Positions 51,722 through 59,473 of a DNA stretch of 64,000 nt are shown here, piece after piece. The stretch comes from Nocardioides islandensis (lineage in GTDB: Bacteria; Actinomycetota; Actinomycetes; Propionibacteriales; Nocardioidaceae): positions 248,001 through 312,000 of the forward strand of contig NZ_JADKPN010000001.1 in the NCBI RefSeq assembly GCF_015352455.1. The letters run 5' to 3'. Every line of letters begins with the position of its first letter. Position 1 is the stretch's first letter. Below the pieces are notes generated by a model. That model worked only from the letters and a program-made list of their open reading frames with translations. It ran no database searches and was not told where the DNA came from. The translations under genes were made by a program, and so were the position numbers.

Positions 51722-53023
51722 CTAGAGACCGAGCAGCGCGACCAGCTCGTCGCGCGACGGGCCGGGGGCGTACGGCGGCCGCCAGCCGCCGGCGTACACG
51801 GCCCGGGCGCGCTCGCGGACCGGGTCGAGCGACGCGGGGAGGCCGGTCATGGAGGCCCAGGGGCCGACGGCCGCGGCGATCTCCGGGTCCTGGCCCGCGG
51901 CCTCGAGGACCAGGTCGGAGGGGATGCGTCCCTCGAGGTCGATGTCCTGACCCGACCAGCGTCGCGCGAGCCCCTCGTCGATCTCGATGTGGTCGACGAC
52001 CCATGGCTGCATCGTCGTGTCGCACCAGTCGGCGTACCGCTCGGCCACCGCATCGACGTCGGGCTCGTCGTCGAGCAGCCGCAGCAGCTCGGCCACCTGC
52101 AGGAGCGAGGTGGCCACGCCACGGCCGAAGATCGGCGTGGTCGTGCACACGGAGTCCCCGGCGAAGAGCAGCCCGGGCAGCAGCAGGGCGCCGTCGGGCC
52201 GGCGGTGCGAGCGGTAGACGTTGAGCAGGTTGCCGCCGGTGAGCGCCGACGTCACCGGCACCGCTCGCTCCGGGTCGGTCCAGTCGGCCAGGCCCGGGAC
52301 CGCCCGGCACGCAGCGTCGAAGACGTGCGTCTCCCGCAGCTGGGTGAGCTGCTTGTCCTTGCTGCCGCGGATGAGGATGACCGAGAACAGCCCGTGCTCG
52401 TGGGGGAAGATCAGCACCAGGTAGCCGAGGTGGTCGCTGAAGTACGCCATCGGCGTGGACATCGGCCCCGGCTCCGCGTCGCGACGCAGGCGGTAGACGC
52501 GGTCCACGTAGGCGATCCCGCACGCGCCACCCAGTCCCGCGCGCTCACCCAGGTCGGCGGTCGCCCGCCCCGAGCGACCGGACGCGTCCACGACGACGTC
52601 GGCCGGCAGCTCCTCGCCGTCCACGTGCAGACCGGCGGCCCGACCGCCCACGACCAACACCTCGTCGGCATGGCCGCGCCGGATCGTCAAGCCCGCTTGG
52701 GCTTCCGCGGTCGAGCGCACGGCACGCTCGAAGGTCTCCCGCGTCGACCTCACCCCGAGCAGGGCGTCGTCGACGTACGCCGGCTCGGCGCCCAGGGCCA
52801 GCCACGCGTCGTACGCGTCGGGCATCTCGGCTCGGGCGACGGCCACGGCGGTGCTGCGGAACAGGTGCGCGTGGTGGAACTGCATGACGCCCTTGCGCGG
52901 CCAGGTGTGCTGATCGGGCGGGCCCGGGTCGCGGTCGACCAGGGTGACGGTGTGGCCGCGGCGGGCGAGGGCGGTGCCGAGCACGAGCCCGGTGGGGCCC
53001 GCTCCGACCACGGCGACGCGCAC
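51722..53023 (-). CDS. FAD-dependent monooxygenase/halogenase-like oxidoreductase
   Basis: 433 residues of the PHBH/tryptophan-halogenase-like fold. VAVVGAGPTGLVLGTALARR is the FAD-binding loop at residue 3, VDRDPG the acidic ribose site, VVVDASGRSGRATADL the second motif, and LFAGDSVCTTTPIFGRGVA the third (GD motif). No K-x-W-x-W-x-I-P halogenase signature is seen, so hydroxylation or epoxidation of an unknown substrate is likelier. GTG 53023 may be leaderless (CAGAAT six bases upstream). Confidence 0.85.
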   Translation of the reverse strand: MRVAVVGAGPTGLVLGTALARRGHTVTLVDRDPGPPDQHTWPRKGVMQFHHAHLFRSTAVAVARAEMPDAYDAWLALGAEPAYVDDALLGVRSTRETFERAVRSTAEAQAGLTIRRGHADEVLVVGGRAAGLHVDGEELPADVVVDASGRSGRATADLGERAGLGGACGIAYVDRVYRLRRDAEPGPMSTPMAYFSDHLGYLVLIFPHEHGLFSVILIRGSKDKQLTQLRETHVFDAACRAVPGLADWTDPERAVPVTSALTGGNLLNVYRSHRRPDGALLLPGLLFAGDSVCTTTPIFGRGVATSLLQVAELLRLLDDEPDVDAVAERYADWCDTTMQPWVVDHIEIDEGLARRWSGQDIDLEGRIPSDLVLEAAGQDPEIAAAVGPWASMTGLPASLDPVRERARAVYAGGWRPPYAPGPSRDELVALLGL

Positions 53024-53071
53024 GCGTCGATTCTGTTCCCCAAATGACTGTGTGACGAGACGTTGGCCGCC

Positions 53072-53077
53072 TACGGT
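53072..53077 (+). promoter_or_regulatory. -10 box TACGGT (leaderless)
   Basis: TACGGT, six bases, then GTG 53084. This fixes the start of the following gene, which lacks any ribosome site. Confidence 0.5.
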
Positions 53078-53083
53078 GAGCGC

Positions 53084-53656
53084 GTGGAGCTGACCTCACG
53101 GTCGGCCATCCGGGGGGTCGCACCGCAGCGCGTGGTGGACGTGGTCCAGGAGTGCCTGGGGACCGCGGACGACGAGGCGCGCACGCAGGTGCTGGTGGCC
53201 CCCGAGCTCGGCGGCTGGACCACGCTCACCTGGCCGGCGTACTTCGCCCCGCGCGACCTCGACGTCTGCCGCGTGCTCTCGCGCGAGCTGCGTGCCGTCG
53301 TCAGCGCCGTCACGACGACCACCGACGAGGGCTGGTCGCACCACCTCTTCGGCTGCGGCACCGAGCTCGACCGCTTCCACTCCTACCCCGCCGGGCTGGC
53401 CTGGGACGACGGCGACGTGCACGCGCTGGCGCAGGAGTGGCGCGGCGACTTCGAGCTCGTCGCGCGCGTGGCGGGAGTCGATGCGTGTGCGGTACGCCGG
53501 CACTTCTGCCAGGCGACCCCGGCCGCGCGCGACCACCCCGGCCGCGACCGCGACGGCTACCTGGGGCTGTGGGCCGCCCTCGGGATCCGCGTGCCCGACG
53601 CGTCGTACGCCGCGGTGCCGGTCGCCCCAGTCTGGTCCGCCGTCACAGCAGGCTGA
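53084..53656 (+). CDS. Hypothetical protein
   Basis: 190 residues, soluble, with no signal peptide. It contains several Trp- and His-rich stretches (WTTLTWPAYFAP, EGWSHHLFGCGTELDRFHSYPAG) but no motif I recognise. The 3' end overlaps the convergent phosphotransferase gene by 14 bases. Codon use looks native. Confidence 0.65.
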   Translation: MELTSRSAIRGVAPQRVVDVVQECLGTADDEARTQVLVAPELGGWTTLTWPAYFAPRDLDVCRVLSRELRAVVSAVTTTTDEGWSHHLFGCGTELDRFHSYPAGLAWDDGDVHALAQEWRGDFELVARVAGVDACAVRRHFCQATPAARDHPGRDRDGYLGLWAALGIRVPDASYAAVPVAPVWSAVTAG

Positions 53657-54515
53657 GCAGGTGGGGCTCGAGCCGTTCCTGGTGCTCGGGGTCGCTGAGG
53701 AACGGCACCCGGTCGGGGTGCGGCAGTAGACCGACCACGTCCATCACGTCGAAGTACGGCTGGGGCTCGCGGCCCGTCAACGCGACGTACTCGGCGCCGA
53801 ACCGGTCGGCCACCTCGGTCCCGTGGTGGATCGCCAGGATGCTCCGGGTGTGCGCCACGTCGAGCCAGGCCGGGCCCCACGACGTCTCGACCCAGTCCAC
53901 GATGCCGGTGAGGCGGTCACCGACCCACAGCAGGTTGCGCGGCGAGAAGTCGCGGTGCAGGAACGTCCCGTCGTACGCCGGCGGGTCCTGCTCCAGGATC
54001 GCGAAGGCCTGCTCCCACGCCGCCGGGACGCGCGCCCAGGGCGGGACCACCCGCTTGGCCGGGACGGCCCACGACTGGTAGTCCCGGGGACGCACGGCGG
54101 GCCGCAGGGCGTGGACGTCCGCCATCGTGCGGGCCAGCGTCGCGAGATCAGCCGCAGAGCCGCGCCCGAGGTCCAGGGTCCCGGGGAGCATCGACATGAG
54201 GTGAGCCGGGTCGCCGGCATGCTCCCCCGTCGCGTCGAGCGCGATCGACCGCGGGGCGGGTACGTCGGTGTCCGCGAGCATCAGCTGCGTCTCGTGCTCG
54301 CGGGTCGTGAGCTCGGCGCCGTGGGTGCGCCAGGGTTCGTTGGTCATCAGCCGCAGCACGCTCTGCGCGCCGGACTCGTCGGTGAGCTTGAGCATCGTCG
54401 ACGTCCAGCCTCCGCTGAGCGGCTCGACCTCGAGGACCGCTCGACCCAGCTCCTGCTCGGCCCACGCGACACCCGTGCCTCCGTTGGTCGAGGAAGGCGC
54501 GGTGACGCCTGTCAC
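53643..54515 (-). CDS. Aminoglycoside-phosphotransferase-family (APH/choline kinase-like) protein
   Basis: 290 residues. The kinase-like fold shows VLRLMTNE for the ATP-binding strand, FLHRDFSPRNLLWVGDRL (HRDxxxxN catalytic loop) and GIVDWVETSWGPAWLDVAH (DxD metal site). Substrates in this family range from aminoglycosides to homoserine and choline; resistance cannot be claimed. The only in-frame start, GTG 54515, lies inside a palindromic repeat, so residues 1-11 (VTGVTAPSSTN) come from repeat DNA. Confidence 0.8.
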   Translation of the reverse strand: MTGVTAPSSTNGGTGVAWAEQELGRAVLEVEPLSGGWTSTMLKLTDESGAQSVLRLMTNEPWRTHGAELTTREHETQLMLADTDVPAPRSIALDATGEHAGDPAHLMSMLPGTLDLGRGSAADLATLARTMADVHALRPAVRPRDYQSWAVPAKRVVPPWARVPAAWEQAFAILEQDPPAYDGTFLHRDFSPRNLLWVGDRLTGIVDWVETSWGPAWLDVAHTRSILAIHHGTEVADRFGAEYVALTGREPQPYFDVMDVVGLLPHPDRVPFLSDPEHQERLEPHLLSLL

Positions 54516-54566
54516 GAGACCACCGGCTGGTTTCGTGACGGGACTTCGTCCCGCCTCGACCAGCGG
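54481..54566. repeat. CTGGTCGAG-family palindromic repeat overlapping the start of a gene
   Basis: Ends CCGTTGGTCGAGG (54481-54493) and CCTCGACCAGCGG (54554-54566). The right half (CGTGACGGGACTTCGTCCC) is almost identical to that at 19808-19850. It runs from within the phosphotransferase 5' end to six bases before the Rrf2 gene's stop codon. Confidence 0.85.
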
Positions 54567-54571
54567 GGCAT

Positions 54572-55030
54572 TTAATGCGGCTGCCAGGCGTCTTCGTCGG
54601 CGGTCAGCGCGGTGACCGCGGGCGGCAGCGAGGCGCCGGCGAGGTCCGCGAGGCTGACGTTCTCGAACACCTCGCGCAGTGCGGAGCGCGCGGCGATCCA
54701 GACGAGCTGGAGCACCTCGGCCTTCTCGTTGTACGAGACCGCCTCGGGGCGCACGCCGTACACGGAGACGAGCGGTCCGTCGACGGCGCGGATCACGTCG
54801 GCGACGGTGACGTCCTTGGGGTCGCGGTTCATCCGCCAGCCACCGGACTGCCCGCGTTGAGCGATGACCACGCCGGCCTTGCGGAGGTCGGCCAGGATCG
54901 CCTGGAGGAACCCGTGGGGGATGTCCTGGAGGCGCCCGAGCTCCTCCGCGCTCACCGGGCGCGCGTCGTCACGCGAGGACATCTCGAGGAGCGCACGGAG
55001 TGCGTAGTCGGTCTTGGCGGACACCCGCAT
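54572..55030 (-). CDS. Rrf2-family transcriptional regulator without cysteines
   Basis: 152 residues. MRVSAKTDYALRALLEMSSR and the winged helix (AEELGRLQDIPHGFLQAILA, then GVVIAQRGQSGGWRMNRDP) are typical of Rrf2 proteins. Iron-sulfur Rrf2 sensors (IscR, NsrR) have three clustered cysteines around residues 90-105; this protein has no cysteine at all. It should therefore act as a CymR-like protein-ligand sensor or use another signal. It is divergent from the acyl-CoA dehydrogenase gene with 266 bases between them. Confidence 0.88.
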   Translation of the reverse strand: MRVSAKTDYALRALLEMSSRDDARPVSAEELGRLQDIPHGFLQAILADLRKAGVVIAQRGQSGGWRMNRDPKDVTVADVIRAVDGPLVSVYGVRPEAVSYNEKAEVLQLVWIAARSALREVFENVSLADLAGASLPPAVTALTADEDAWQPH

Positions 55031-55208
55031 GCGCGCATTGTTCCAGAGATGTCCACTCATTCAGTCGTGTCACTCGGTCTAGCCGCCAATTCCCGGGAGA
55101 TCGAGGAGCGTCGGCGCGCACCGGAGCGCAAGCGACGGGACGCGCGACACGTCTCGAGATTCGTGACCGGGGAGGCCCGGTGAGCCGGGTCACTTCTCGC
55201 CAGAGTCC

Positions 55209-55237
55209 TTGCCGCCCCTCGTCCGTCGGGGCAGAAT
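55209..55237 (+). promoter_or_regulatory. Promoter of the acyl-CoA dehydrogenase: TTGCCG - 17 bases - CAGAAT
   Basis: TTGCCG (55209-55214) and CAGAAT (55232-55237) are spaced 17 bases apart. The transcript would start near 55244, inside the TTACTGACGAGTAG site, consistent with repression there. Confidence 0.45.
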
Positions 55238-55241
55238 GAAG

Positions 55242-55255
55242 TTACTGACGAGTAG
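55242..55255. promoter_or_regulatory. Shared operator candidate TTACTGACGAGTAG upstream of the acyl-CoA dehydrogenase
   Basis: With AAG in front, it matches the etfD-upstream site (38686-38702) at 16 of 17 positions. It overlaps the predicted transcription start, 41 bases before ATG 55297. Confidence 0.6.
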
Positions 55256-55296
55256 CAAGCCGCATTTCCGACACGAACAGGTGGGGCTGGTTTCCG

Positions 55297-57174
55297 ATGG
55301 GCCACTACAGGAGCAACATCCGCGACATCGAGTTCAACCTCTTCGAGGTGCTCGGCCGCGACGAGCTGTTGGGCACCGGTCCCTTCGCGGACGTGGACAC
55401 CGACACCGTCAAGGAGGTGCTCCGCGAGGTCGACCGGCTGGCGCGCGAGGACCTGGCGGCGTCGTTCGAGGACGCCGACCGCAACCCCCCGACGTTCGAC
55501 CCGGAGACCCACGAGGCCCCGCTGCCCGAGGCCTTCAAGAAGAGCTACCACGCGTGGATGGACGCCGAGTACTGGCGGCTGATGACGATGGCCGAGCTCG
55601 GCGGCACGCCCGCGCCGTCCAGCGTGGGCTGGGCCCTCGGCGAGCTCGTGCTGGGCGCCAACCCGGCGATCTGGATGTACGGCGCCGGCCCGATGTTCGC
55701 CGGCGTCGTGCAGCGCAACGGCAACGAGCGCGACAAGAAGATCGCCCGCCTGATCGTCGACAAGGGCTGGAACACCACGATGGTGCTGACCGAGCCGGAT
55801 GCCGGCTCGGACGTCGGCTCGGGGCGCACCAAGGCCACGCCGAACGACGACGGCACCTGGAACATCACCGGCGTGAAGCGCTTCATCACCTCCGGTGAGA
55901 GCGACCTCTGCGAGAACATCGTGCACCTCGTGCTCGCCCGCCCCTCGGGTGTCGAAGGAGCCGGCGGGCCGGGGACCAAGGGACTGTCCCTGTTCATCGT
56001 CCCCAAGCACCACTTCGACCCGGAGACCGGCGAGCTGACCGGCGAGCGCAACGGCGTCTACGTCACCGGCGTCGAGCACAAGATGGGCATCAAGGTCTCC
56101 AACACCTGCGAGGTCACCTTCGGCGACCCGGGCGTCGGCGGCGGCGAGCCGGCCCGCGGCTGGCTGCTCGGCGAGGTGCACAACGGCATCGCGCAGATGT
56201 TCCAGGTCATCGAGAACGCCCGGATGATGGTGGGCACCAAGGCGATCGCCACGCTGTCGACGGGGTACCTCAACGCGCTCGAGTACGCCAAGGAGCGCGT
56301 CCAGGGCGCCGACCTCACCCAGGCCGCGGACAAGACGGCCCCGCGCGTGACGATCACCCACCACCCCGACGTACGTCGCTCGCTGATGACGCAGAAGTCG
56401 TACGCCGAGGCGATGCGCTCGCTGGTCCTGTACGCCGCGTCGTGGCAGGACCGCGTCATGGTCGCCGAGCACAACGGGGAGACCGACGAGCTGGCGATGG
56501 CGGTCAACGACCTGCTGCTGCCGATCGTGAAGGGCTACGGCTCGGAGCGCTCGTGGGTGCTGCTCGGCACCGAGTCCCTGCAGACGCTCGGTGGCTCGGG
56601 GTTCCTGACCGAGTACCCGATCGAGCAGTACGTCCGCGACGCCAAGATCGACACCCTCTACGAGGGCACGACGGCGATCCAGGGCCAGGACTTCTTCTTC
56701 CGCAAGATCGTCAAGGACCAGGGTCGCGCCCTCGGTCACCTGGCCAAGGAGATCGAGTCGTTCATCGCCTCCGAGGCGGGGAACGGCCGGCTCAAGGTCG
56801 AGCGGGCCCTGCTCGCCACGGCGCTCGAGGACGCCAACGCGATCGTCGGCGCGATGATCAACGACCTGATGGCCTCCGACCCCTCGGCCGAGGGCGGCGA
56901 CGCCCGCAACGTCTACAAGGTCGGCCTCAACACCTCGCGCCTGCTGATGGCGCTCGGTGACGTGGTCTGCGCGTGGCTGCTGCTGCGCGGTGCCGACGTG
57001 GCGCTGAGCAAGCTGGCCGGCGAGGTGTCCGGCAAGGACAAGTCCTTCTACGAGGGCAAGATCGCGGCGGCGCAGTTCTTCGCGCAGAACGTCCTGCCGA
57101 AGCTCGCCGCCGAGCGGGCCATCGCCGAGCACACCGACCTCGCGCTGATGGACCTGTCGGAGGATGCCTTCTGA
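55297..57174 (+). CDS. Acyl-CoA dehydrogenase (FadE5-like, long form)
   Basis: First step of fatty acid beta-oxidation, with electrons passed to ETF. The 625 residues exceed the usual 380-400, matching the long mycobacterial FadE5 type. Motifs: [32 protein letters not shown] (FAD/substrate domain), [20 protein letters not shown] and [20 protein letters not shown], with the catalytic glutamate in [10 protein letters not shown] (about 453-462). A C-terminal helical extension follows. Likely co-regulated with etfD through the shared upstream motif. No obvious ribosome site precedes ATG 55297. Confidence 0.92.
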   Translation: MGHYRSNIRDIEFNLFEVLGRDELLGTGPFADVDTDTVKEVLREVDRLAREDLAASFEDADRNPPTFDPETHEAPLPEAFKKSYHAWMDAEYWRLMTMAELGGTPAPSSVGWALGELVLGANPAIWMYGAGPMFAGVVQRNGNERDKKIARLIVDKGWNTTMVLTEPDAGSDVGSGRTKATPNDDGTWNITGVKRFITSGESDLCENIVHLVLARPSGVEGAGGPGTKGLSLFIVPKHHFDPETGELTGERNGVYVTGVEHKMGIKVSNTCEVTFGDPGVGGGEPARGWLLGEVHNGIAQMFQVIENARMMVGTKAIATLSTGYLNALEYAKERVQGADLTQAADKTAPRVTITHHPDVRRSLMTQKSYAEAMRSLVLYAASWQDRVMVAEHNGETDELAMAVNDLLLPIVKGYGSERSWVLLGTESLQTLGGSGFLTEYPIEQYVRDAKIDTLYEGTTAIQGQDFFFRKIVKDQGRALGHLAKEIESFIASEAGNGRLKVERALLATALEDANAIVGAMINDLMASDPSAEGGDARNVYKVGLNTSRLLMALGDVVCAWLLLRGADVALSKLAGEVSGKDKSFYEGKIAAAQFFAQNVLPKLAAERAIAEHTDLALMDLSEDAF

Positions 57175-57182
57175 TTCCTGGC

Positions 57183-57188
57183 TAGGGT
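57183..57188 (+). promoter_or_regulatory. -10 box TAGGGT of the LysE-type gene (leaderless)
   Basis: TAGGGT, six bases, GTG 57195. It lies immediately after the dehydrogenase stop, so the exporter has its own transcript. Confidence 0.5.
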
Positions 57189-57194
57189 CGCGGC

Positions 57195-57800
57195 GTGCTC
57201 GCCGCGACCCTGACCGGCTTGCTGACCGGCCTGTCGCTGATCGTGGCGATCGGCGCGCAGAACGCCTACGTCCTGCGCCAGGGCCTCGCCCGCGACCGGG
57301 TCGGGGTGGTCGTCGCGATCTGCGCGGCGTCCGACGTGCTGCTGATCGTCGCGGGCGTCGCAGGTGTCGGCGTGCTCGTCGAGAACGCCGGGTGGGCCCT
57401 CGACGCGGTCCGCTGGCTGGGCGTCGCGTTCCTCACGGTGTACGGCGTGATGTCGCTGTGGCGCGCCCGCTCACCGGAGGCACTGCGAGCGGCGGACGCG
57501 CCGGCCAGCAGCCTGGGCGGGGTCGCCGCACGCGCTCTCGCGCTGACCTGGCTGAACCCGCACGTCTACCTCGACACCGTCCTGTTGCTCGGATCGCTGG
57601 CCGCCAGCCACGGTCCGGGCGGCCGGTGGGGGTTCGCCGTCGGGGCCGGGCTCGCGAGCGTCGCCTGGTTCCTCGGTCTCGGCTACGGCGCCCGCCTGCT
57701 GAGTCCCCTGCTCGCGCGGCCCCGTGCGTGGCAGGTCCTCGACGTCCTGATCGGCCTGACCATGCTCACGATCGCGGTGTCGCTCGCCGTGTCGGGCTAG
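57195..57800 (+). CDS. LysE/ArgO-family amino acid exporter
   Basis: 201 residues with six hydrophobic helices. LTGLLTGLSLIVAIGAQNAY, then VLRQGLARDRVG, is the hallmark N-terminus of LysE/ArgO basic amino acid exporters (IGAQNxFVLRQG). ALTWLNPHVYLDTVLLLGSL is the conserved NPxxYLDT motif. It would export arginine or lysine; arginase at 5.4 kb is a possible metabolic counterpart. GTG 57195 follows a TAGGGT box by six bases. Confidence 0.9.
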   Translation: MLAATLTGLLTGLSLIVAIGAQNAYVLRQGLARDRVGVVVAICAASDVLLIVAGVAGVGVLVENAGWALDAVRWLGVAFLTVYGVMSLWRARSPEALRAADAPASSLGGVAARALALTWLNPHVYLDTVLLLGSLAASHGPGGRWGFAVGAGLASVAWFLGLGYGARLLSPLLARPRAWQVLDVLIGLTMLTIAVSLAVSG

Positions 57801-57801
57801 G

Positions 57802-58506
57802 TCAGACGTCGGCGACCGGCTCGCCGGCGCTCGGCATCCCCGGCTCGTCCTGGGGCGGCTCGAAGCCGTGCTGCAGGCACCAGACCACGGCCTGGCTGCG
57901 GCTGGTCACGCCGATGCGGCGGTACGCCGAGCGGATGTAGGACTTCACCGAGTTGATGGAGAGGAAGCACTCGTCGGCGATCTGCTGGTTGCTCAGGCCC
58001 AGGGTGAGCAGACGAAGGATCTCGGTCTCGCGCGGGGTGAGGCCGACCTCCTCGCCGAGGACGGCGTACGCCGCCCCGTGCTCGGCGCCGGGACCGGACG
58101 CGTCCGGCTGGCCGTCGCCGGCGACCGCGGAGCGGATCACCTCGAGGATCTCGTCCACGTCGGTGGCCATCGAGACGCAGGCGTCGACGCCCTTGGCGAC
58201 GGCACGAGCGGCCAGGTCCGGGCGGAGGTCGCGCGCCATCGCGACGACGGCGGAGTCGGTGTCCTTGACGTAGCGGTCGAGGTCGTCGCCGTCGCCCTCG
58301 TGGAGACCGAAGACGTCGTACAGGATCACGTCGGGCAGCTGGTCGTCCGGTGCGCCGAGGTCGAGCGGCACCACCTCGATCGCGCCGGGCCGGGTGGCGA
58401 ACATGCCCTCGAGACCGGTGTGCACGATGTCGTGCGCGCTGACGATGGCCGCGCTGATCGGACCGGCTCCCTCCTCCATGGGGGGTACTCTCGCACACCC
58501 CTCCAC
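57802..58506 (-). CDS. LuxR/NarL-type response regulator with degenerate receiver
   Basis: 234 residues. The C-terminal LuxR helix-turn-helix is intact (LTPRETEILRLLTLGLSNQQ, IADECFLSINSVKSYIRSAY, about 165-225). In the receiver (about 19-140) the acidic pair that binds magnesium is replaced (AIVSAHDIVHTGLEG; usual VADDHPLVREGL), and the late conserved lysine is missing (VDACVSMATDV), although the central ILYDV Asp is present. It may work without phosphorylation. No histidine kinase is adjacent. GTG 58506, six bases after TAGGGC, is preferred; ATG 58479 is the alternative. Confidence 0.82.
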   Translation of the reverse strand: MEGCARVPPMEEGAGPISAAIVSAHDIVHTGLEGMFATRPGAIEVVPLDLGAPDDQLPDVILYDVFGLHEGDGDDLDRYVKDTDSAVVAMARDLRPDLAARAVAKGVDACVSMATDVDEILEVIRSAVAGDGQPDASGPGAEHGAAYAVLGEEVGLTPRETEILRLLTLGLSNQQIADECFLSINSVKSYIRSAYRRIGVTSRSQAVVWCLQHGFEPPQDEPGMPSAGEPVADV

Positions 58507-58512
58507 GTCAGC

Positions 58513-58522
58513 GCCCTAGGCT
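58513..58522. promoter_or_regulatory. Overlapping divergent -10 boxes with CCTAGG core
   Basis: GCCCTAGGCT reads TAGGCT (58517-58522) on the plus strand and TAGGGC (58518-58513) on the minus strand. The plus-strand box is seven bases before ATG 58530 and the minus-strand box six bases before GTG 58506. One symmetric element could start transcripts both ways. Confidence 0.55.
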
Positions 58523-58529
58523 CCCGGTG

Positions 58530-58586
58530 ATGAACGGTCCCGCATGGTTGAGCCGGATTCGCGACGAAATACGCGTCACGTCGTGA
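58530..58586 (+). CDS. 18-residue leader peptide coupled to the SDR gene
   Basis: The frame MNGPAWLSRIRDEIRVTS ends in TGA at 58584-58586, overlapping the GTG start of the SDR gene at 58583 (GTGA). Its ATG follows a TAGGCT box by seven bases, so it would be the first codon of a leaderless transcript. It likely allows translation of the SDR by coupling, since the SDR has no ribosome site. Too short for homology; the evidence is positional only. Confidence 0.45.
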   Translation: MNGPAWLSRIRDEIRVTS

Positions 58587-59473
58587 CCTCGACATCCGTC
58601 GTCACCGGCCCCTCGCCCGGCGGGCTGGGACAGTACGTCGCGGCCGGCCTCGCGCGGCGCGGTGACCGTGTCGTGCTGGCCGGTCGCACCCGCTCGCGCC
58701 TCGAGGAGACGGCTGCCGCGATCCGCGCCGACGTACCTCGCGCCCGCATCGAGCTGCTCGACCTCGACCTCGCCGAGCTGGCCACGGTCCGGTCCGCCGC
58801 TGCTCGTGCGGCCGACCTGGGCCCGCTCGGGCTGCTGGTCAACAACGCGGGCGTGATGGCGCCGCCGTACACCCGCACGGCGGACGGCCTCGACCTCCAG
58901 ATGGCCACCAACCACTGGGGTCCGTTCCTGCTCACCGGTCTGCTGCTGCCGCAGCTCGTCGCCGGCGGCGACTCGCGCGTGGTCACCGTGTCGAGCGTCG
59001 GGCACCGGCTCGCCCGGCACGCTCCCCTGCACGACCCGCGGTCCAAGCCGCACCCGTACTCGCGGTGGGCGGTGTACGGGCAGACGAAGGTGGCCAACCT
59101 GCTCTTCACCTTCGAGCTCGACCGGAGGCTGGCCGCGGTCGGGCTGCCGGTGAGGGCGCTGGCCGCGCATCCGGGTCTCGCCGGTACGCACCTGTTCGCC
59201 AACGGCCAGGTCGGCGGGTTCACGGGCGCGGTCGGCTCGATCCTCGACGCCGCGCAGCGAGCGGTCTCGCAGTCGGCGGCCGAGGGCGCACGCCCCGTGC
59301 TCATGGCCGCGACCGCGGACCTGCCGGGGTCGACGTACGTCGGTCCGACCGGGTTCCGCGAGGCGCGCGGCGAGCCGGGCCTCGTCGGCTGCAGCGACCT
59401 GGCGCGCGACCCCGACGCGGCGCGGCGCCTGTGGGAGCTCAGCGAGGAGACGGTAGGGCTGCGGTATCCCTGA
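58583..59473 (+). CDS. Short-chain dehydrogenase/reductase
   Basis: About 296 residues. TSTSVVTGPSPGGLGQYVAA holds the TGxxxGxG cofactor loop, LLVNNAGVMAPP the NNAG motif, VTVSSVGHRL the catalytic Ser, and YGQTKVANLLF the YxxxK pair. It resembles retinol-dehydrogenase/WWOX-type reductases that prefer NADP(H). The start is GTG 58583 (coupled to the leader frame) or ATG 58544 in frame. It overlaps the convergent MFS gene by 35 bases. Confidence 0.88.
   Translation: MTSTSVVTGPSPGGLGQYVAAGLARRGDRVVLAGRTRSRLEETAAAIRADVPRARIELLDLDLAELATVRSAAARAADLGPLGLLVNNAGVMAPPYTRTADGLDLQMATNHWGPFLLTGLLLPQLVAGGDSRVVTVSSVGHRLARHAPLHDPRSKPHPYSRWAVYGQTKVANLLFTFELDRRLAAVGLPVRALAAHPGLAGTHLFANGQVGGFTGAVGSILDAAQRAVSQSAAEGARPVLMAATADLPGSTYVGPTGFREARGEPGLVGCSDLARDPDAARRLWELSEETVGLRYP

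Noticed and set aside
53643..54515. Aminoglycoside resistance gene
   Set aside because: Only the general APH kinase fold is visible; chromosomal members of this family act on many substrates, and nothing indicates resistance or transfer.
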